This document shows, piece by piece, positions 49,763 to 62,067 of a stretch of 64,000 bases of DNA. This DNA is from Diaporthe sp. PMI_573 (lineage: Eukaryota; Ascomycota; Sordariomycetes; Diaporthales; Diaporthaceae). The notes beneath the pieces were generated by a model. It saw only the letters and a list, made by a program, of their open reading frames with translations, made no database searches and had not been told where the DNA came from. The first letter of the stretch is position 1, and the number at the start of each line of letters is the position of its first letter. The DNA is taken from NCBI GenBank assembly GCA_021399435.1, contig JAJTUP010000044.1, positions 372,001 through 436,000 on the forward strand. The letters are read 5' to 3'. Made by a program: the position numbers and the translations under genes.

Positions 49763-50639
49763 GCGGTTGGGCGTTAGGCGGTGGAACTATAGGAAAGGGT
49801 GCGAAGTCAATGAGTGTATCATGGAATGCCATATGTGTTTTCCGGTATGTCTTGTTTTTCAGGAAAAAATACCTTTGCGACCTCGCAATATTCCAAACGC
49901 CATATCGAGAACCAGAGCCTCAGCCATCCCCGTCGAGCTCGATAACACTGCCTCAGATCCTGGAACAGGCCATAGTCGGTGCTTGTGTCGTGAACAGCGA
50001 TTTGGGCCGGTAGAACTGTAAGTCGAGACCTCTGAACACTGAGCAGTATCCACAGCTGGTTCCGTGGACTTGGATTCGGGGCTGTAGTCTGAACATGCTG
50101 GTTCGTTGTGGCTGCTTGCTCCCCCGGTGTTACGGCGGCTACGGCGCTGGCTTGACTACTAGGGATCGTAGCATCTGCGCCTCCGGAAGGCGATAGTGAA
50201 GCTTTGCGTATCTAACCCCGCCGTAGGCCTTCGTCTGAAACAGTAGGACGACGTTAATATAAGTAATTGGGTCTACGTAGGCGGTTGCTCTCGGTGCAAC
50301 TTTCACGCCTCCAAATTGACTAAATCAATTGAAAATAAGGAATTCAAAGCAGGTGGCACCAATTGGTGCCAACTTTTATTGATTCTTTTGCCTTGGGTGG
50401 GTGCTGAGGTTGGCTGATGTAGTTGGCAAAACTGTCCGGGTGTTACAAGGGCTAGTGACCTCTTCCGTGTGACACCGGGCATGTGTCCTGTCCGGCTGAC
50501 TGTCCAACCACGTTACAATAAGTACCATTCCAATGTCCTGGGCTTTCTCATTGGGATGACATAAGTCTCGATAGATATACTTAAGATTGCTCCGTAAGTG
50601 CCATATTGTCATGAGGCCGTCAATACATGTACTTTTTCC
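49763..50639. other. No recognisable gene
   Basis: The stretch contains the palindrome TGGCACCAATTGGTGCCA (50354-50371) and the second copy of the dispersed TGTTAC...GTGACA motif (50441-50474). Short open frames have no recognisable content. Confidence 0.45.
50441..50474. repeat. Dispersed TGTTAC...GTGACA motif, copy 2
   Basis: It is the same as 32963-32994 with two additional bases (GA after GGGCTAGT). It lies upstream of the truncated hAT F frame. Confidence 0.55.
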
Positions 50640-51950
50640 TGTTTCAATTCTGTGGTAGCTATCCACACATCTGACTTGTTGACTGGTATGCTTCGCAGCA
50701 TTCAACAAGAAGCCTTCACCAAGTCGTCTGACCCTAAACTCAACGCCAGAAAGCCGTTGGATGTTATTTTGGACAACGATACCAGATGGCTGTCACAGTC
50801 GTATATGATACGACGAGCTCTACTGCTTCGCTACTATATCGAGCGACTCGTTGCCCACAAGACCAAGAGGGGCGGCCCTAAGACGTCGCTCACATTGCCC
50901 TTTATCTGCCAGCCAGAGAACCAGCTGTCCGACAAGGACTGGGAGGTGGTCGAATTATTTGCGCAAATTCTTGGTTACTACGAAGCCACGATCAAGATGC
51001 TCGAAGGCGACGGCCAGATCCGCAAGCGGAAGCATGAGTGGACTGGGTCATATGGCAATATTTGGGACGTGATTCAAGGCTTCGAATTCCTTCTCGAGCA
51101 GCTTGAACGCTTCAAGGATATCGCCAAGGACTTCCCTGATCCTGAACACTTCAGGATCAACATCAATTTGGGCTGGCAAAAATTAAACAAGTACTACGAG
51201 ACATTGAGTGAGACGCCCATGTACTACACTGGCCTGGCGCTCCATCCCGCATACCGATGGAAATGGTTTGAACGCAACTGGACTGACCGCCCCGAGTGGA
51301 TTGACGAGGCGAAAAAAATCGTTCACGATGTCTGGCGTTTTGAATATCGGGGGGCTACTTTACCTACAGAGAGGCCATCCGCCGCCGTTGAGCCAGTTCC
51401 AAAGCAGCGGAAGACTTCGGACAATCCGTTCCGGGAATACCTTAAACGAAACCGCTACACAGCGACAGAAGCAGGTCAAGATGGCCTCACGCCAGGCGAA
51501 GACGAATACCTCCATTGGATTACGCACTACGAAAGTAGCGATGGCTAAATCGACGATCCTCTCGCTTACTGGCACGAAAAGCGATTCAAGTATCCAAACT
51601 TGTCTCGAATGGCGCTTGATTTTCTCACAATACAACCCATGTCTGCAGAGTGTGAGCGTCTTTTCTCAGCAGCAGGTCGGATGGTGAGCCCTCTGCGCCA
51701 CCAACTTGAAGCCCAGATTATCGGGATGTGCCAGGTATTGCGGTCATGGCTGAGGGCGGGTATCGACAGTGTTGCATGGAATCGGCACGTATATTTACGA
51801 TCATATCCATGCTGTATTCCCGCATCTCATCCCGATACAATCCTACTTTGGGATGCCGACCGAAAGGATATGGCTGCCCGACTTTGTCTTATAAATGGCT
51901 GTTATCATGGCTTCTTTGCACCGTTGGGCCAGACAATAAGGACTACCTGA
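50640..51950 (+). pseudogene. hAT F transposase, C-terminal half with one stop
   Basis: The frame begins without a start at about 50640 with LLTGMLRSIQQEAF, the region just after the catalytic core. It runs through DVILDNDTRWLSQSYMIRRA and GSYGNIWDVIQGFEFLLEQ to the hATC domain (LSRMALDFLTIQPMSAECERLF). A TAA at 51546-51548 interrupts it; CAA would restore Gln. The BED finger and catalytic Asp blocks are absent. Its last codons run into the start of the second duplicated block (51938), so the tail is not native hAT sequence. Confidence 0.82.
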
Positions 51951-53164
51951 TTCATTGAATAAACGAGCTCCATAGGTCTGTCTCCACCGCTTTTCCTTTA
52001 ATTTGCACCACAGCCTTGAATTCTAAAATGTGATTTGATACGATTCAAATAGACGCCTTTTGTCAAGATGTCAATGTGATTAAAGTCAAGTACATATGAC
52101 AAGTTTGTTGAGTTATCAGGATTCTAATGTTCCCTTTTTTTTTTGGCTTTTTTTTTATGGCACTGTGGCGGTCAGCTGCAATCGGCCAAATCAAAGAGCC
52201 CGAGGGGCTACCGGTACACTGTGGAACCTGCCCGGCACCCACAGGCCGGTGGCGAAAAGTATCGGGAGACCCGCATCTTCTCTCCCGTTTGGCAACGACA
52301 GGCAACTCAACCGTTGGGAAGCAACACACGCAGCGCAGACGCTCTTTTACTTTTTTTGTGGCATCTGGCCACTATAAATGGGGTTCTGGACGGTACGCCA
52401 GTACATAGGTGCCCAATCTGTCCAAACGTACACGTATTGTATGCTGTGTGCGTGTGCAGGCCTCGTGAAGTGACGGCCTGTTGGCATGCATTGAGGAGGT
52501 GTGGTCGCACACATTTAATTTACATAACCCCGCCCGTTGATACTTCTAAATCTAGACCTCTGACCAACGTTACCTTTTGGTCTTGTCACCATCCCTCCCT
52601 GCCTGTATTTTCCCCTCGAAAGCTTTGGTGCTTTTCGACAAGACTCGATAGTTCGTCTATACAACCACCCGTGCGCTTTTTTTCCGCAAGCCGCTGCTCC
52701 CTTGCTCCCCACTCTGCTCTAGCTCTTACCCAGTAGCGTCCCAAGGTTTAGTCCCTTTATATCGCCGTGCTATTGCGCGTCGCTCAGCAAGCACTCGTTC
52801 TCCCCGCCTAGCCGGCTATCTCTACATTTCTCATATCTTTCTCGGCCGGGAAAGCCGCAATAGGCCCCATCAATTGTCATAAAGGCGACTCCGAGGAGAC
52901 TGGCCATAGGAAGGCTCATCAGGTCAGGTCCGTAATCCGCCGTCGATCCAGGGCTCATCCAGAGTCGACATAATCTGTTGAAGTACGGTGCGGAGCACAT
53001 AGAATTGCTACGAGAGGTGGTGAAATTCTTATGCGCCAGCCCCCTTGAGGCACCACAACGTCCCAGCACGCCACGAGGGAGATTGATCCCGCTCCGCTCA
53101 TTCTGGGAATTACAGCATACCTGCCGCTAACCGGTCGGCCGCCATCAACTTCGTACTGATTACT
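51951..53164. other. Upstream region of the second Zn2Cys6 gene
   Basis: It is identical to 17098-18311. The promoter of the regulator is therefore carried along intact; only sequence beyond the breakpoint differs. Confidence 0.6.
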
Positions 53165-54830
53165 ATGCCTTCGGGACGCCTTCCGAAGCGACCTGCCGAT
53201 CTGGACGAGTCTGAGGACAATTCTTACGGCACGGAGAAGGCTAAGCTGCCTCGTCTCAGGGGCTCCGTGGATTTCTCGCAGGTGGTCAAGGATAGGCTGC
53301 AATCCTACACCCGGACTGGCCAGGCGTGCGATCGCTGCAAGGTATGTCGTCCTTATTGTCCTGCTCCTCTTCTTATTCCATTGCAGTTAGATGTGGGGCT
53401 CTTAGTTGAGAACTCGAAATGGGTGGAATATCGAGCGTTTCGGACTCGACTTTTGTACTTGCGGCATGGAACCGTGATATTATGATAATTATGGATGCTG
53501 TGCCGTTAGTAGTTAAAGCAAGGTCTGCGAAGAGACCCATCGTGTCAGAGCCAACCAAAATACCCACCGTGGTCCAAGCTGACTTTTCTTTCGTTGGTTG
53601 CACAAAATTCAGGTTCGCAAGATCCGTTGCGATCGCACCCCCGAAGGATGCTCCCCCTGCGCCCAGCAAAACCTCGAATGCAATGTCACTGACCGCGTTA
53701 CCGGGCGCGCAGAACGCCGCGGCTATCTGCAACAGCTTGAGCGTGAGAAAGAGGGCATGATGACCCGTCTGCACGACATGGAGAAATTGCTCGAAGACAA
53801 GGGAATTCAAGTTTGGCGGTGGCAGTGGACTCCGCCATACGGATCAAGCACGCCGTTGGACCCTAACAACGACCCAAGCAAGGACCAATGGACACAATTC
53901 TTCTCCCTATGGGTCAAGGATGCTAGTCGCCAGGCTGAAAAATCATTAAAGGACGGCTGTACCACACAGCAGGCATCTTCCTTCGAGACCGCAGATCCGA
54001 GAACAGCTGATGCCCGTCTCGGTGGCATAGCCAATGGCGCACCCTTGTCTAGTATCAATGGCACTCAGCAATCTATACTATGCACGACAATAGACATAAC
54101 GTCTTCCAAACCCCCAGATGTGGACTGTCGACTGCCAGGTGTTCCTGAAAATACACAACTGTACGGCAAGTCTCTGCAATCTTGGGTCAAGGTACCAAAA
54201 GTCAACCTGCCGGCTATACAGTTTGCTTCGCATCACCAGCCCAATCTCAACATGGCAGTCAAGCAGGGGAGATTTGGCTCAGAGGTACATATACAGCCTC
54301 CATCCCGATCAGAGAGCACTATATTGGATCCAATGGTAAACAAAACGGAGAAATTTGGAATCCGTCGTGCGCCAAGCATAGAGAAAGCCCCCTTCTATAA
54401 CCACTCGGTGACTGCATCAACCACCGCATATCCACAGATGGGAGATGCCGGTTTCACACAGTCGACCTTCACACCCACATCGACCCCAAGCTCCGTACAA
54501 TCTTCCTATCTTGTGGGATCAGCAAACAACTACCTCTATGCCACATCAGCGGGGGCATCAGCAGCAGCCGCCCAGATAAACAAAACGGTCCACACCCCGC
54601 CAAAAAATTCGCCGCAAGTAGTCACAGCAGCCCACAACCAGTACAATTCCCCACATCAGACAGCAGTAGTCCAGCCATACCACCACCACCACTACCAGCA
54701 ACAAGAACTCACCCCGGCAGAATGGATGAACAGCTATACAGGGCCAGCTAACGGGATACTCACAGCGCAGCAGGTCTCTAACTGCGCGAAACCCTGCCAT
54801 CCTACAATGCTAACGCGCCCTGGCGATTGA
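53165..54830 (+). CDS. Zn2Cys6 transcription factor (right copy)
   Basis: Exons 53165-53341 and 53613-54830 encode the same 464 residues as the left copy. No coding difference was found. Both copies have more than 1.2 kb of identical upstream sequence, so both may be expressed and dosage may be doubled. Recency of the duplication explains the identity. The possible C-terminal frame break is shared, so it predates the duplication. Confidence 0.88.
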
Positions 54831-55567
54831 CCATGCAATTGGCGGATGACGAGAATGTGAGACGGACGGATACGCCTTCAAGCCGGTGGAGGTCCCAAGC
54901 CCTACCTTGTGTTTAGAAATCAGAAACCACACACGCACACACTCGCGCATGCGCGCGCGCACGCAGGGAGAAAAGCAACGCACATATCTTTGGACGGGAC
55001 TAGGCAGTGCATATCCCGACCGTATGCATTTCCACTCCTGCGGCTGATGACCAACCGCGGCAACAAATGGGTGGTCATCTGCCGCCCTGGGGCGGCGTTC
55101 GCGTACAGTTGGGGGGTTGTAGGGCATGTTGCCAGACCAGGGTAGACGTTTAAGCACCAGTCAGAACGCAAGGCCTACCACCTCCCCAACCCTGGCCAAC
55201 ATCCCCACTTCTCCGCCTGACCATTGCTTTGGTCATTTTGTTTTTGTAACAAGGTAATGCCAGTCAGTTGAGTGGCGGTGACTGTATGGAAGTGGCTGCC
55301 GCGTCCCGCGTTTTCTATATAAAGTGGAGGACGAGTCTACAATCACCCTCTCTTCTAAATCTGTATTCCTAATCTGTATAACGACTTGAAATTTCAGATT
55401 TTGATTAACTGACTTTCTATCAGTGATATTAATCACAATGGTATCGGGATCTCGGAGCGGTTCGAAAGACGATAGATCATCTCCCTATCTCAGACTTTTC
55501 TCCTATTCCTCTAACAGCAGCCTTGCGATGTAGTCTGCTGTAACGTTCTTATTAATACCCCATTCCT
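54831..55567. other. Downstream of regulator (right copy), no gene seen
   Basis: It is identical to 19978-20714, including the alternating tract at 54928-54965. No gene was recognised. Confidence 0.5.
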
Positions 55568-57230
55568 TCAATCTTGCTTTGTACATCCTCTTGGTGGCTG
55601 GCCGGATCGCTGCACCCAGTGAACAGTGTTATGCAGCTTGCCAATTGGCCCTTTCGCCCTCCACAACCTCATCTCGTCTTGTATCTCCTTGTCGGCTTGG
55701 CAGTCCTCCTCGAAGGCTTCGGCATCTGTTCCAAATACGATGGATCGGGCGACGAGATTAATGATATGTCCGCAGCACCGAAGCCGGCGGTGCTGCTTAT
55801 TGAAGCCAAGCTCAATAGAGAGCTCTTCCAGACATGTGTCGTTACTTTCTGCGTTGTCTGTGACAAAGTACCCCACGCGACCGTCGAAGCCATATTCGTG
55901 GATGATCTCACTTACGCGACCCGCAAGGTTTTCGCCACTGTGACGGCCCTCGATTTGCGGTAAGCCGAGCAGGAACGTGCGGAACTTGCCTTCGTCGTCA
56001 AGAAAGTGTACGGTGAGGCCGAGGAGAGATGTGAACTTGCGGGACGTCCACACGTCAAAAAGGAGACATTAATGCGGCTGAGGGAGCGACTGAGACGCTC
56101 AGTCACGACGCCTTTATGGCAATTGAAGGTCCGTACGATCCACTCGCGCATCGTGTTATGGGTCGGGAGACTTCCAGACTCGATAATGGCGTTGTTCGCG
56201 TATTCCATAAGCTCTCGGAAGTGAGGGCTCTCCAACTTGTTAAAAGGGACGTTGTCGCAGGCCACCCAACGAATAAGCAGCCGCTGAAAGCGCAGAGGGT
56301 CGAAGGAGGCTATGAAGGCGTTCATCACGGCTTGATCCTTCCCTTGGCGAGCGTCCAGGTCGACCATGTCAAAGAGAGTACGCTGCTTCTTCCTGCGAGG
56401 TGACATTTGCCCGCCTCTGTTGATGCTGTGGACATCTTCCATGTGACCGTTGGCTTGGCTCGTTGACGCAGCATCGTACATGTGGGTGATGGCAGCCTTT
56501 CCAGGCCCGGGCAATGACGCAGAACTCCAATAATGGTATCTCGGTGTTTGTAGTACTCGGCAATGATCTTATTTCGAATGGAATCTCCAGTTACATGGGC
56601 CTTGCGTAACGCAACGGATGGATTCAAGTATTCGAAGACGGCGCGTAACTCTGGGTCCTCGGCATCAGTGAAGGGCCTATTAGTATTGACAACCCACTGA
56701 ACAACCAGCCGCTGGAAGTGGTCTCGGTCAAATCCTTTGATGAAGGAATTGGCAATAGCTTGCTCACGGGGTTTGGCTGCGTCCAGGCCGAATCGTTGGC
56801 TAATCGACTTGTGTCTCCCACCGCGCCCATCCCTCTCTGCCATCAACTCTGCCTTCCGCTCTGCCGCCGACCTGGTCTTCTCTCCCACTGGCGCGCAGAT
56901 GTGGTGAATCAGATAAACGTGTTCCATGGCATTTTGAATACCGACGGACGTGATGGAAGTCGGCTTGGGGCGATTCTGCTTGATACAAGGTCGGCACACC
57001 CATCGACGTTCGGTCACGTTCTGGATATCGTAACCAAAGCGCCAAATCCATGATCGTGTTTCTTTGGTGCGCTCAGACAAGGTATAGCCTTTAAAATGGG
57101 TAAAGAGTCGGTCTTCATATGCAGTCTCAGGTGTCGACTCGACCAAGGGTAGGGGGTCTGCTCCGGACATGTTGGACGCGTTTGTCCTTCCAAAAACGCG
57201 GTTGGGTGGAGAATTTCGGTAGGTAAACAC
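55568..57230 (-). pseudogene. Chimeric hAT transposase relic (right copy)
   Basis: It is identical to 20715-22377: a BED finger and N-terminal block from one hAT are followed by the N-terminal and catalytic blocks of another, with no hATC domain. It was broken before the block was duplicated. Confidence 0.8.
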
Positions 57231-58111
57231 CCCAAATTAGGAGGGGTCTTCCGGGAGGGGGAGGGGTTCTGCCGCCCCTGGGTAATGCCCCACCTAGTAC
57301 TAGCACGGGCCATATCAACATGATCAACATCGTGTACACGGAGATAAAGGGGTATGAAGTGATGTTGATGTGTATCAACATTCCCATTTTCGATGTGATG
57401 TGTATGTTGACAAGATGTTGATCAACATGTATAATACACATGTGGAAAATGTGAAGTTGATCGGAGCCTTGAGCGGGACTATCCCATTTGCTTTGTTTGG
57501 TTTGCGTGGAACGCTGGGAATACCAGATCGCGGCAAAGAAGCAAACCAGCCCCCTTCACTCAAGTGCCCCGGCAAGGGCGGCATCCGCCCTCGTAAGCCA
57601 AAGCATGTGTACAACATCGAAGCCTGCAGAAACCCAGAACCTTGGAAGACCCCATAGTGCGTGCTGGCCGATCAGCCGTTGTCCTTACCGAAAGCAGGCA
57701 TAGCGCAGTCTGATGATGCGGAGCGCATGGTGCGGTGCTGACGCTGGCATGGCAGGCCCAGACCCCAAGGGCCAAGGGTCCTGTTCCCCACTCACGTCGG
57801 GCCCGAAGCCTTTGACGTCAGCCCTCGAGAGATCCTGTTTTCTGGGGCCCGCTGATGCTGGGATAAATCAATAGCAGCGTCCTCGAGGGAAACTCCTCCC
57901 CTTGTTTCGTTGATATGATTTTTCTTCCTATAGCTTTTTCAAACTTATCAGACTGCAACATAATTGTCATCTATAGAAATAGCCAAGAAGTGCAGCGAGT
58001 TATTCGTCACCGCTGCCTACTATCAACATTTGACCCCGGATCCAGTATCCAGTAACCAGACCCATAACAATCACGTCTACCTCCGCAATCAGAACCACGA
58101 AACAGCCGAAA

Positions 58112-58144
58112 ATGCCGCTAGGGGGTCTCGGTGGTCTCACCTGA
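58112..58144 (+). pseudogene. Cut 5' end of the NTF2-like gene
   Basis: ATG and nine further codons (MPLGGLGGLT) match 23259-23288, then the duplication ends and TGA follows at once. The full upstream region is present, so the promoter is retained without its gene. Anything transcribed from it would run into the Tc1/mariner relic antisense. Confidence 0.88.
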
Positions 58145-58287
58145 GGCATCAATGGTTGAATCATGACAAAAAAGGAACCAAGACAAGACATCATCACAAT
58201 ACACCCAGTTACCACCCCATCAATTGGACCATAATTACACGTCCCACATACCTTAAAAGGGTGATAATCTGACAACTATGGTAACCA
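58145..58287. other. Tc1/mariner flank, no gene seen
   Basis: AT-rich sequence lies between the duplication breakpoint and the transposase relic. A terminal repeat could not be identified. Confidence 0.4.
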
Positions 58288-59319
58288 CTAACCCGCAGGG
58301 CTGAGGACTCCAACTACCCAAAGCGTACAGCAGCAGCCCTCACCAACCGCTTGAATTCGTCGCCCAAAAGATCGTGACCCACGGGGTTTTTGGTGTTTTC
58401 GAATGCCCAGCTGCCGTACGCCCCGTATGTGCCACACAACCTGAGGAACTCCCTCCCAGCGACTTTGTTCCTTCCCTCGTTGTACTCGTTGCCGCCCTCG
58501 CAATGGATCACCTGCTGGATGTGCCATGGGATCCTCTCGACGAAGGTTTGCAAACGTTCCTGCTCGAAAGCCTTCCATTCCTTCCTCCAGCTTCCTTCAC
58601 CTTGGCTACTTGGGCGCCCCATGGCGCGTTGTTCTCCTTTTCAGCTCGGGCCAGACCGGCTCGATCATGTTGAGGTCTGGAGAATTGCTACACCAAAGCA
58701 AACGCTTAACATCATGAAGCTTAAACACCGCTTCTTGTGCGAAGTGTGCATGCGAAGGAGCTTTGTCCTCTTGCACGATAGCTTCTGTCCCGACTTTCTT
58801 TGCAAAAGGAAGCAGCTTATCGAGAAGGATCTCCTTCTGATAACGGTACCAGTCAATCCCTCCGTGCCCAGGCTTCCTTACAAGCTTACCAGTTCTCTAA
58901 GACCATCGCCAGCTTCGGTGGCGAGCTGTTCGAGGGTTTTCCTCGTAGGCAGCAGCATACCGCTCAGCCTCGTCGACTTCCCACTTCGCCTGCGCCAGCG
59001 GCTCGTTTTGAGCGTTAAGTTTATCTAACAACTCCTCAGCTTCTTTCCTCTCAGAGGGAGTCTCAGCTCGCCAGACGTGGCAAAGACCCTTCTTATTGTG
59101 TGAGAAACAAGCCCAGAACATAAACTCTGAGTACCCCTTCCAACGCTCGCGAATAGCGGTCTTAAGGACTTTCTCATCAGATTTCCTCCAGACTCGAAAA
59201 CCACCCCTTCTGACACACAAAACAACTGATGTTTCGTCGCTCCAGATCACGTGTTTCCAATCCTCCAATAAAATTAAAAAGAATGCCATATCAATTTCAC
59301 AAGACGAGGCTACACACAA
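58288..59319 (-). pseudogene. Tc1/mariner transposase relic
   Basis: Minus-strand frames give the DDE core: first Asp in HVIWSDETSVVL (near 59240), second in VQEDKAPSHAH (near 58780) and the Glu in SPDLNMIEPVW (near 58680). The C-terminal end reads HIQQVIHCEGGNEYNEG. Frameshifts near 58880 and 58620 separate the pieces, and the N-terminal paired-type DNA-binding domain is missing. It is inactive and its right end is truncated. Confidence 0.8.
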
Positions 59320-59389
59320 AACTGTACATCTTTAGACAGGAGAAAAGTCTAGTCAGACACTGCAGCGCATTTCTGTTGTTTACTGCGGT

Positions 59390-60318
59390 CTAGCCTCTGG
59401 CTAGCGACGCCGAGAGACTGCGCTGTGATTGAACGTTCTGCCTCTCATCTCGTTCTGACAAGCCGTCGTTCCCCGATTGATACAGTACCACAGGCTTGCC
59501 CAGGTCATTTGCTGGTGGTGTCAGTGCAAAGTGGCCTGATAAGTCCAGCCAAGTACACTCTGGTAGCTCAACCTCGAGAAAGTGCTCTTCTAAGTTAAGC
59601 ATTTCTTGACGCTGCGACTTGACTGTTGCTTGGTCGACTTCAGAAGCAACGTTTGACTTGATAGCTAGCTGCTGTAGTGTACGATGGTTCGTGTAGATAA
59701 ACGTTAGTTTGTTGACTGCTGCCTGGTTAAGTCGATTACGTGATCTTGAATGTATGAAGTTGGCTGCTGAAAACGACCTCTCGCTCGGAACGCTGTTGGC
59801 CAGCGCTTGAAAAAGCCGGGCGTGTTGAATGGCCTTTGCCATATGGCGATAGTACGTACGTACGTAGGGGTCTGTTGGTTGGTTCTGATTGTATTGCTTG
59901 CTTAGGGAAACGGGTGTACTATCGTACGACGGGGAAGAGGCCACTCTTCCCCAGCCGGGCCCCCGGCTGACTAAGCACACCCAACCTATCGAACTACGTG
60001 CGATCCAACCAGGTGCTATTCCAACAGGGCGACAATATGTACAGCAAGAGGTACGCCCAAGGCAGTCAGTTGGGCCCAGCGCTCCTCAATTGGCCCCTCA
60101 GAAGTAGCAAACAAAGAGCTGGGGCTATAGCGAGGCCCTTCGCCCAGCCTGAACTGTACATAGTTGTTGACAATTGCTCCGGCTTGGTCTTGTGGTGCGT
60201 GGGCATGAACCCACCGGAGGGCACGTTTATGTTGACCTTCGCTGAGGCTATCGTCAGCTAGCGACTCGGGGTTAAACGAGTAGGCAGTGTAATGAATGTC
60301 GGTAGTTTGCCTAGCCAT
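59390..60318 (-). pseudogene. hAT transposase C-terminal relic
   Basis: 60318-60016 reads TDIHYTAYSFNPES...NNYVQFRLGEGP, and after about 180 bp of unrelated sequence 59835-59390 reads ALANSVPSERSFSAANFIHS, the hATC domain of the Ac-like group. It is the same subfamily as 1867-2535 and hAT D. The intervening stretch includes a TACG tetranucleotide run (59851-59865) and interrupts the frame. No ends or target duplication were found. Confidence 0.75.
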
Positions 60319-60545
60319 TCTAGTGTAGAATTGCTGTAGGAGGCTAGGCCAGTACCTCTACAACTCCTACTGGTACACTTTAAGACGGAATCTACTATTG
60401 GAGTTGGAATGCGGTTAGGGTGAGGTCGTGATGGCTGCCTATTTCGGACTTGCTCCCTTAATTTCTGCGCTAGGTCTGTTACTGCTGAGGTGGGTTCTGG
60501 TCGCGGCTTAACAAAACATATGAAATGTCGAGTGATTGGCTAGTG
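60319..60545. other. Spacer between hAT relic and hAT B
   Basis: Nothing was recognised in this short spacer. The last eight bases, GGCTAGTG, are the candidate target duplication of hAT B; its other copy would lie outside the window. Confidence 0.4.
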
Positions 60546-60881
60546 CAGAGACCCAAACAACTCAACCAACTCAACGGACGACCTATATTGAGTGAATTGG
60601 CTTAGTAATAGCCGACCTCTCGTTGAGTTGATCAACTGAACGCTTTCGTTGAATGGATTGACGTTGAGTTGGTGTGAGGGAACGATCATGTGACTTTCAT
60701 ACTTTATGAATAGTCTCACTTTATGAATATTGTTTAAATAGCTTAAGTCGGAGTTTTCCTTAGGCGTCTCTTTCTTTACTCGTAAACAATCACTTTACCC
60801 AAGTCACACTCGACCTCGTTCGTGCTCTTGTCCTGTCACAGTTGGCCTAGTTGACGAGATATTCGCGACATGCTCCACCAG

Positions 60882-61708
60882 TTATTCCCACCCATTCTCC
60901 TCTTCTGCCAGCTCTCCCGCTCGGCTGAGAAATGACGCCATTGACTCTCTTGCGCCCGCCTCGCTTCTGGCGCTGCTCTCGACCTCGATTTGGGTGGGAA
61001 CGAACAGAGGATCCAGGTCGTCGATTATCTTGGCTTGTAGCCACGAACGCAGCACTAGACACATCCCGATTATATCGACTTCGAGGCGGCTGCGCAGGGG
61101 AGTCACCAATCGACCTGCGGCAGAAAAGAGCCTCTCGCACTCGGCTGACATCGGCTGGATCGTGAGGAAATCAAGAGCCATTCGAGAGAGGCGGGGATAT
61201 TGAGCTCGGTTATCCTGCCAATATGTGCTGGGGTCTCGAATATGGGTGTCTGTTGGAACCCAGCTTTGTTGCCACGCCTCGTACTCGTCCTTCGGGGATT
61301 CAGGAGTCGCAGAAGACCTCATCCTCGCTGGCGTGGTCGTAGGCGTCGATAACCGGCTTGATGGCTCGTATCGTGACTGTTCACAGTATTCCTCGAAGGC
61401 ATTTTGGTACTTCCTTCGCCGTTTAGCAACGGGCTCATTTCCCGGGCTCAATACCACCTCGAGGTTGCGATATTCGGTCTCCCATACCTCCTGAACCATC
61501 TCTTTCGCAGTTGCGATCCAATTCGGATGTTTTCCCCAGTGTTCTTCGAACCAACCCCATCGATACGCAGGGTGGAGAGCCAACGCCACGTAATATATTG
61601 GTGTCTCGTCGAGAATTGTGTAGTATTTGTTGAGCTTCCGCCACCCTAGGTTGATGTTGATCCTGAAGTGTTCGGGATCAGGATAATCCGCCGCGACTGC
61701 CTTGTACT
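60882..61708 (-). pseudogene. hAT B transposase C-terminal part (interrupted)
   Basis: Reading from 61708, the frame contains DPEHFRININLGWRKLNKYY, then ALALHPAYRWGWFEEHW and the hATC domain LSRMALDFLTIQPMSAECERLF. It ends at 60882. No stop lies in this part. The upstream part of the gene continues from 63823 to the window end (GSYGNIWDVIQGFEFLMAK and before). Apart from the insertion, what is visible is intact. Confidence 0.88.
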
Positions 61709-62067
61709 CAGAGACCCAAACAACTCAACGTAATCAACGAGTTGATCAACGAGTTGATCAACGGCCAACTCAACCAACTCAATGGAGGACTTTATTAGTA
61801 AGCTGCCCAACTCAATATTACCTTGAAATTGGTGGATCTCGTTGATTTCGTTGATATAAAGTGGGTCTACTAGCCACTGTTAGTGACTGTAACTGCGGAG
61901 TGGTATAAATCCTAACAGCGACCCCGTAACTAAGGCTATGTGTGGCTTGTACGTAAGGCAGATCACCTAATTTCCCTGGCCGCCACCTCCTTTTACCCTC
62001 AATTCTGCTTGTAACTTCCACATCGATTTCAACAGCTACACCGATTGCATTGCGTAACTAGCTTAGG

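Larger units (their letters stand above)
51938..58141. repeat. Segmental duplication, right copy (6.2 kb)
   Basis: It repeats 17085-23288 with four differences, at 57431, 57568, 58078 and 58108. It starts inside the tail of hAT F and ends against Tc1/mariner-associated sequence. It contains the second regulator gene, the second hAT relic and the promoter with ten codons of the NTF2-like gene. Confidence 0.97.

Noticed and set aside
50354..50371. TGGCACCAATTGGTGCCA palindrome as a regulatory site
   Set aside because: It is perfect but isolated, with no gene start near it that could be supported.
50376..50708. A 110-codon minus-strand frame upstream of hAT F
   Set aside because: No domain was recognised and it overlaps the hAT F frame and the dispersed motif; probably chance.
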